A stretch of 7,507 nt of DNA. Origin: Candidatus Sivonenia alaskensis PMM_0068. GTDB taxonomy: Bacteria; Cyanobacteriota; Cyanobacteriia; Gloeobacterales; PMM-0068. A program made the translations under genes and the position numbers. The first letter of the stretch is position 1. Every line of letters begins with the position of its first letter. Below the pieces are notes generated by a model that was given only the letters and a program-made list of their open reading frames with translations, was not told where the DNA came from and made no database searches. Positions 5,968 to 7,507 of the stretch are shown here, piece by piece. The stretch spans positions 1-7,507 of the forward strand of contig CASBPW010000313.1 of assembly GCA_949127685.1 (NCBI GenBank). The letters are read 5' to 3'.

Positions 5968-6549
5968 GTGATCGATCATCTAAGTTCTAGCGACCTCTCC
6001 GCAGCCGAATATCTGATGAGAGAAGAGGATAGTCTCATCCGGCATGAGTACAGGCGAGGAAACGTCTACGTCATGGCAGAAGAAAGCGATCATCATACGC
6101 TGATTGCGGGCAACTTAGCTGTGTTCTTGAAAAATCATCTGCGCAAGAGCAAATACCATTCTTATATATCGGATACCAAGGTATATATCGAAGCGGTTAA
6201 CAGCTATTATTATCCTGATCTAGTAGTCAGTTGTGATGTGCTAGATAGGGCATTTGATGACTTCTTGCGCTATCCCTGTCTAGTAGTGGAAGTGCTATCT
6301 CCCGAAACAGAAGCTTTTGACCGAGGAGACAAGTTCACTGATTATCGAACTTTAGAATCACTCCAAGAATATGTTCTGATCAGTCAAAACCAGATGAGTG
6401 TGGAATGTTTCCGTCGCACACCAGAGGGTGAATGGGTACTTTATTCCTATGGCGAAGCTGACAGGATTCAGTTAGTTAGTGTAAATTTTCAATGTGCCGT
6501 GACAGAAGTATATAAAAATGTAGACTTATCCCCTGTTGTTCAGTCTTGA
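5968..6549 (+). CDS. Uma2 family (DUF820) PD-(D/E)XK nuclease-like protein
   Basis: A 193-residue protein of the Uma2/DUF820 family, which is greatly expanded in cyanobacteria and has the restriction-endonuclease fold; its biological role is not settled. Residues counted from GTG 5968: the N-terminal family pattern SAAEYL---E----RHEYRRG-VY-MA (about 11-37, with Glu27 before Tyr28), then DHHTLIAGNLAVFLKNHL, then the nuclease core with Y-YPDLVVSC (Asp84), CLVVEVLSPETEAFDRGDKF (104-123, Glu108 and Lys122) and YRTLESLQEYVLI. The Asp, Glu and Lys of the expected active site are all present, so it may be catalytically competent. The start is chosen for the AAGGGA in front and because the protein then has the family's usual length; GTG 5878 is the alternative. 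Only 16 bases separate it from the GIY-YIG gene downstream, suggesting co-transcription. Family members are often mobile or multi-copy, but no transposase is present here. Confidence 0.88.
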   Translation: MIDHLSSSDLSAAEYLMREEDSLIRHEYRRGNVYVMAEESDHHTLIAGNLAVFLKNHLRKSKYHSYISDTKVYIEAVNSYYYPDLVVSCDVLDRAFDDFLRYPCLVVEVLSPETEAFDRGDKFTDYRTLESLQEYVLISQNQMSVECFRRTPEGEWVLYSYGEADRIQLVSVNFQCAVTEVYKNVDLSPVVQS

Positions 6550-6565
6550 TTCCATCAGGCAGCCG

Positions 6566-6919
6566 ATGTCAGACCCAAAAGAACTTATGCTTACCTGGCA
6601 TGTTTACATCGTTAGATGTTCGGATAATACGCTCTATACCGGAGTTACTAAAGATTTAGAGAGGAGAATCAACGAGCATAATGCAGATGACCGATTAGGA
6701 GCTCGATACACCAAATCAAGAAGACCTGTCACTCTAAGGTATGAAGAGATTTCTGAAAGTCGATCTGCAGCTTCTAAGAGGGAAGGGGAAATTAAGCGGC
6801 TTACGAAGAAGCAAAAAGAATCCTTGATTGCCGAATATACACCTTCCCTGAATTGCGTGAATTCTACAATTAAGGTTGTTAATTCGTTAAACAGGCTATT
6901 TTGCCCTAACGGTCTGTAG
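6566..6919 (+). CDS. GIY-YIG nuclease family protein (UPF0213/YhbQ-like)
   Basis: A 117-residue protein with a single GIY-YIG nuclease domain, resembling the small UPF0213/YhbQ group that has been linked to cleavage of DNA structures. Residues from ATG 6566: W-H-V-Y-I-V-R-C (11-18) and LYTGVT (23-28) form the two halves of the GIY-YIG motif. DLERRINEHN (30-39) holds the catalytic arginine region, and SKREGEIKRL (70-79) the metal-binding glutamate (probably Glu73) and the family lysine. The core is complete by about residue 88 (KESLI); the remaining 29 residues (AEYTPSLNCVN and onward) form a tail that most short homologues lack. The ATG has only a weak CAGG upstream; an internal ATG at 6587 and a TTG at 6536 overlapping the Uma2 gene are alternatives. 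It lies 16 bases after the Uma2 gene and is probably translated from the same message. It faces the phnE-like gene. Confidence 0.88.
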   Translation: MSDPKELMLTWHVYIVRCSDNTLYTGVTKDLERRINEHNADDRLGARYTKSRRPVTLRYEEISESRSAASKREGEIKRLTKKQKESLIAEYTPSLNCVNSTIKVVNSLNRLFCPNGL

Positions 6920-6949
6920 AGACACCTGTCGCGTTTCTACGGGATCCCG
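6916..6949 (+). terminator. Hairpin plus 10-bp palindrome at the end of the GIY-YIG gene
   Basis: GTAGAGAC (6916-6923) can pair with GTTTCTAC (6933-6940), with one G-T wobble, over a nine-base loop. It overlaps the stop codon of the GIY-YIG gene. The perfect palindrome CGGGATCCCG (6940-6949) follows directly. No T-run follows, so this is not a classical intrinsic terminator. Confidence 0.25.
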
Positions 6950-6975
6950 ATAATCATGGTCATTGTGGATTTAAA

Positions 6976-7000
6976 TCGATTACCGAATACATCGAATCGA
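6976..7000 (-). terminator. Inverted repeat between convergent genes, weak terminator candidate for the phnE-like gene
   Basis: TCGATT (6976-6981) and AATCGA (6995-7000) are inverted around 13 bases. Read on the minus strand, the stem is followed by TTTAAAT, so it could weakly terminate the phnE-like transcript about 40 bases after its stop. The stem is short and AT-rich. Confidence 0.2.
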
Positions 7001-7041
7001 CCCTATTTTATGAATGGAAAATTATAGCCATCAATGGGATA

Positions 7042-7507
7042 CTACCGCAACGATTTTCGTGCTAAAGAACTAACCCAATCCACCAAAAAAGTCAGGATAA
7101 TCAAGCATCCAAGCGTGGCGACTATGCCCTGCGTGTCGAAACTGCTCAATTGTTCTGTCAGTAAATGACCCAGTCCTCCAGCCCCGACTAGCCCAACTAC
7201 GACTGTTTCCCGAATACAGACTTCCCAGCGATAGAGGATATAAGCCAGAGACCGGGGCATGGTTAAGGGCAGCACGCCATAGAGAAAGATGGAGGACGCA
7301 GGAGCACCTTTCGCTTTCAGGGCTTCCAAAGGCCGCTGGTCCAAATTTTCCACACCCTCTGCCATGAGTCGGCCCAGAATACCCAGATTGTGCAAGCCCA
7401 AAGCTAGCGCTCCCGGCAGAATACCCGGAAAGATTACAAACAGAAAGACCAAAGCCCAAATAGGCGGTGGGATAGCCCGAAAAATCAGCAAGACGGCCCG
7501 TGTAAGG
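7042..7507 (-). CDS. phnE: Phosphonate-type ABC transporter permease PhnE, C-terminal part
   Basis: The 5' part of the gene lies outside the window; about 155 codons to the TAG at 7044-7042 are present, roughly the last half of a typical permease. PhnE-type proteins are the inner-membrane component of phosphonate/phosphite importers, working with a PhnC ATPase and a PhnD binding protein. Seen are FRAIPPPIWALVFLFVIFPG, a membrane helix opening typical of PhnE, a GALALGLHNLGILG helix, and the EAA coupling loop EALKAKG followed nine to thirteen residues later by GVLP (about 7267-7326), which contacts the ATPase. VVGLVGAGGLGHLL and a final membrane helix (LGCLIILTFLVDWVSS) complete the domain. 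The frame is open to the window edge. As phnE commonly closes a phnC-phnD-phnE operon, the partners are expected just to the right. The ligand (phosphonate, phosphite or phosphate) cannot be fixed from the permease. Confidence 0.88.
   Translation of the reverse strand, partial: LTRAVLLIFRAIPPPIWALVFLFVIFPGILPGALALGLHNLGILGRLMAEGVENLDQRPLEALKAKGAPASSIFLYGVLPLTMPRSLAYILYRWEVCIRETVVVGLVGAGGLGHLLTEQLSSFDTQGIVATLGCLIILTFLVDWVSSLARKSLR

Noticed and set aside
6951..6965. TAATCATGGTCAT close to a GGATCC site, reminiscent of the lacZ-alpha/polylinker region of cloning vectors
   Set aside because: The match is only about 13 bases, the flanking bases differ from vector sequence, and native-looking genes continue on both sides. 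Coincidence is the simplest reading.
1..7507. CRISPR array, tRNA genes, or HIP1 octamers
   Set aside because: No regularly spaced repeats beyond the two-copy 12-mer, no cloverleaf-like sequence and no GCGATCGC were found on reading both strands by eye.

Overview
The window looks like a piece of a cyanobacterial chromosome of moderate GC content. The best pointers are the RimO sequence, which reads like cyanobacterial RimO proteins, and the mix of a PurK/PurE pair, an animal-type haem peroxidase, a Uma2/DUF820 nuclease and a phosphonate-type ABC permease. No copy of the cyanobacterial HIP1 octamer GCGATCGC was seen by eye. That fits a lineage that does not use HIP1 heavily (Acaryochloris-like would be one guess), but genus cannot be fixed from this sequence.

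Left part (1-3721) is housekeeping. The 3' end of purK is followed 29 bases later by purE, together giving the two-step conversion of AIR to CAIR in purine synthesis. A separate, well-expressed-looking 97-residue protein of unknown function follows. It converges on a zinc-independent MDR/quinone-oxidoreductase gene on the minus strand. That gene diverges, across about 300 bases, from rimO (ribosomal protein S12 methylthiotransferase).

Right part (3722-7041) looks accessory. A 425-base gap after rimO contains a paired 12-bp direct repeat next to a TGT tip, resembling one end of an IS21-like element, and then a stretch that may be a decayed gene. Next come a complete animal-type haem peroxidase with its catalytic and haem-linking residues present, a Uma2-family PD-(D/E)XK nuclease, and immediately behind it a small GIY-YIG nuclease. 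The two nucleases look like one short transcription unit. The window closes with the C-terminal half of a PhnE-type permease on the minus strand, facing the nuclease pair.

I found no CRISPR array, no tRNA or rRNA, and nothing that I could defend as an entirely new system. The most useful points for follow-up are the solo IS-like end with the possible pseudogene, the Uma2/GIY-YIG pair, and the peroxidase active site and likely acquired status.
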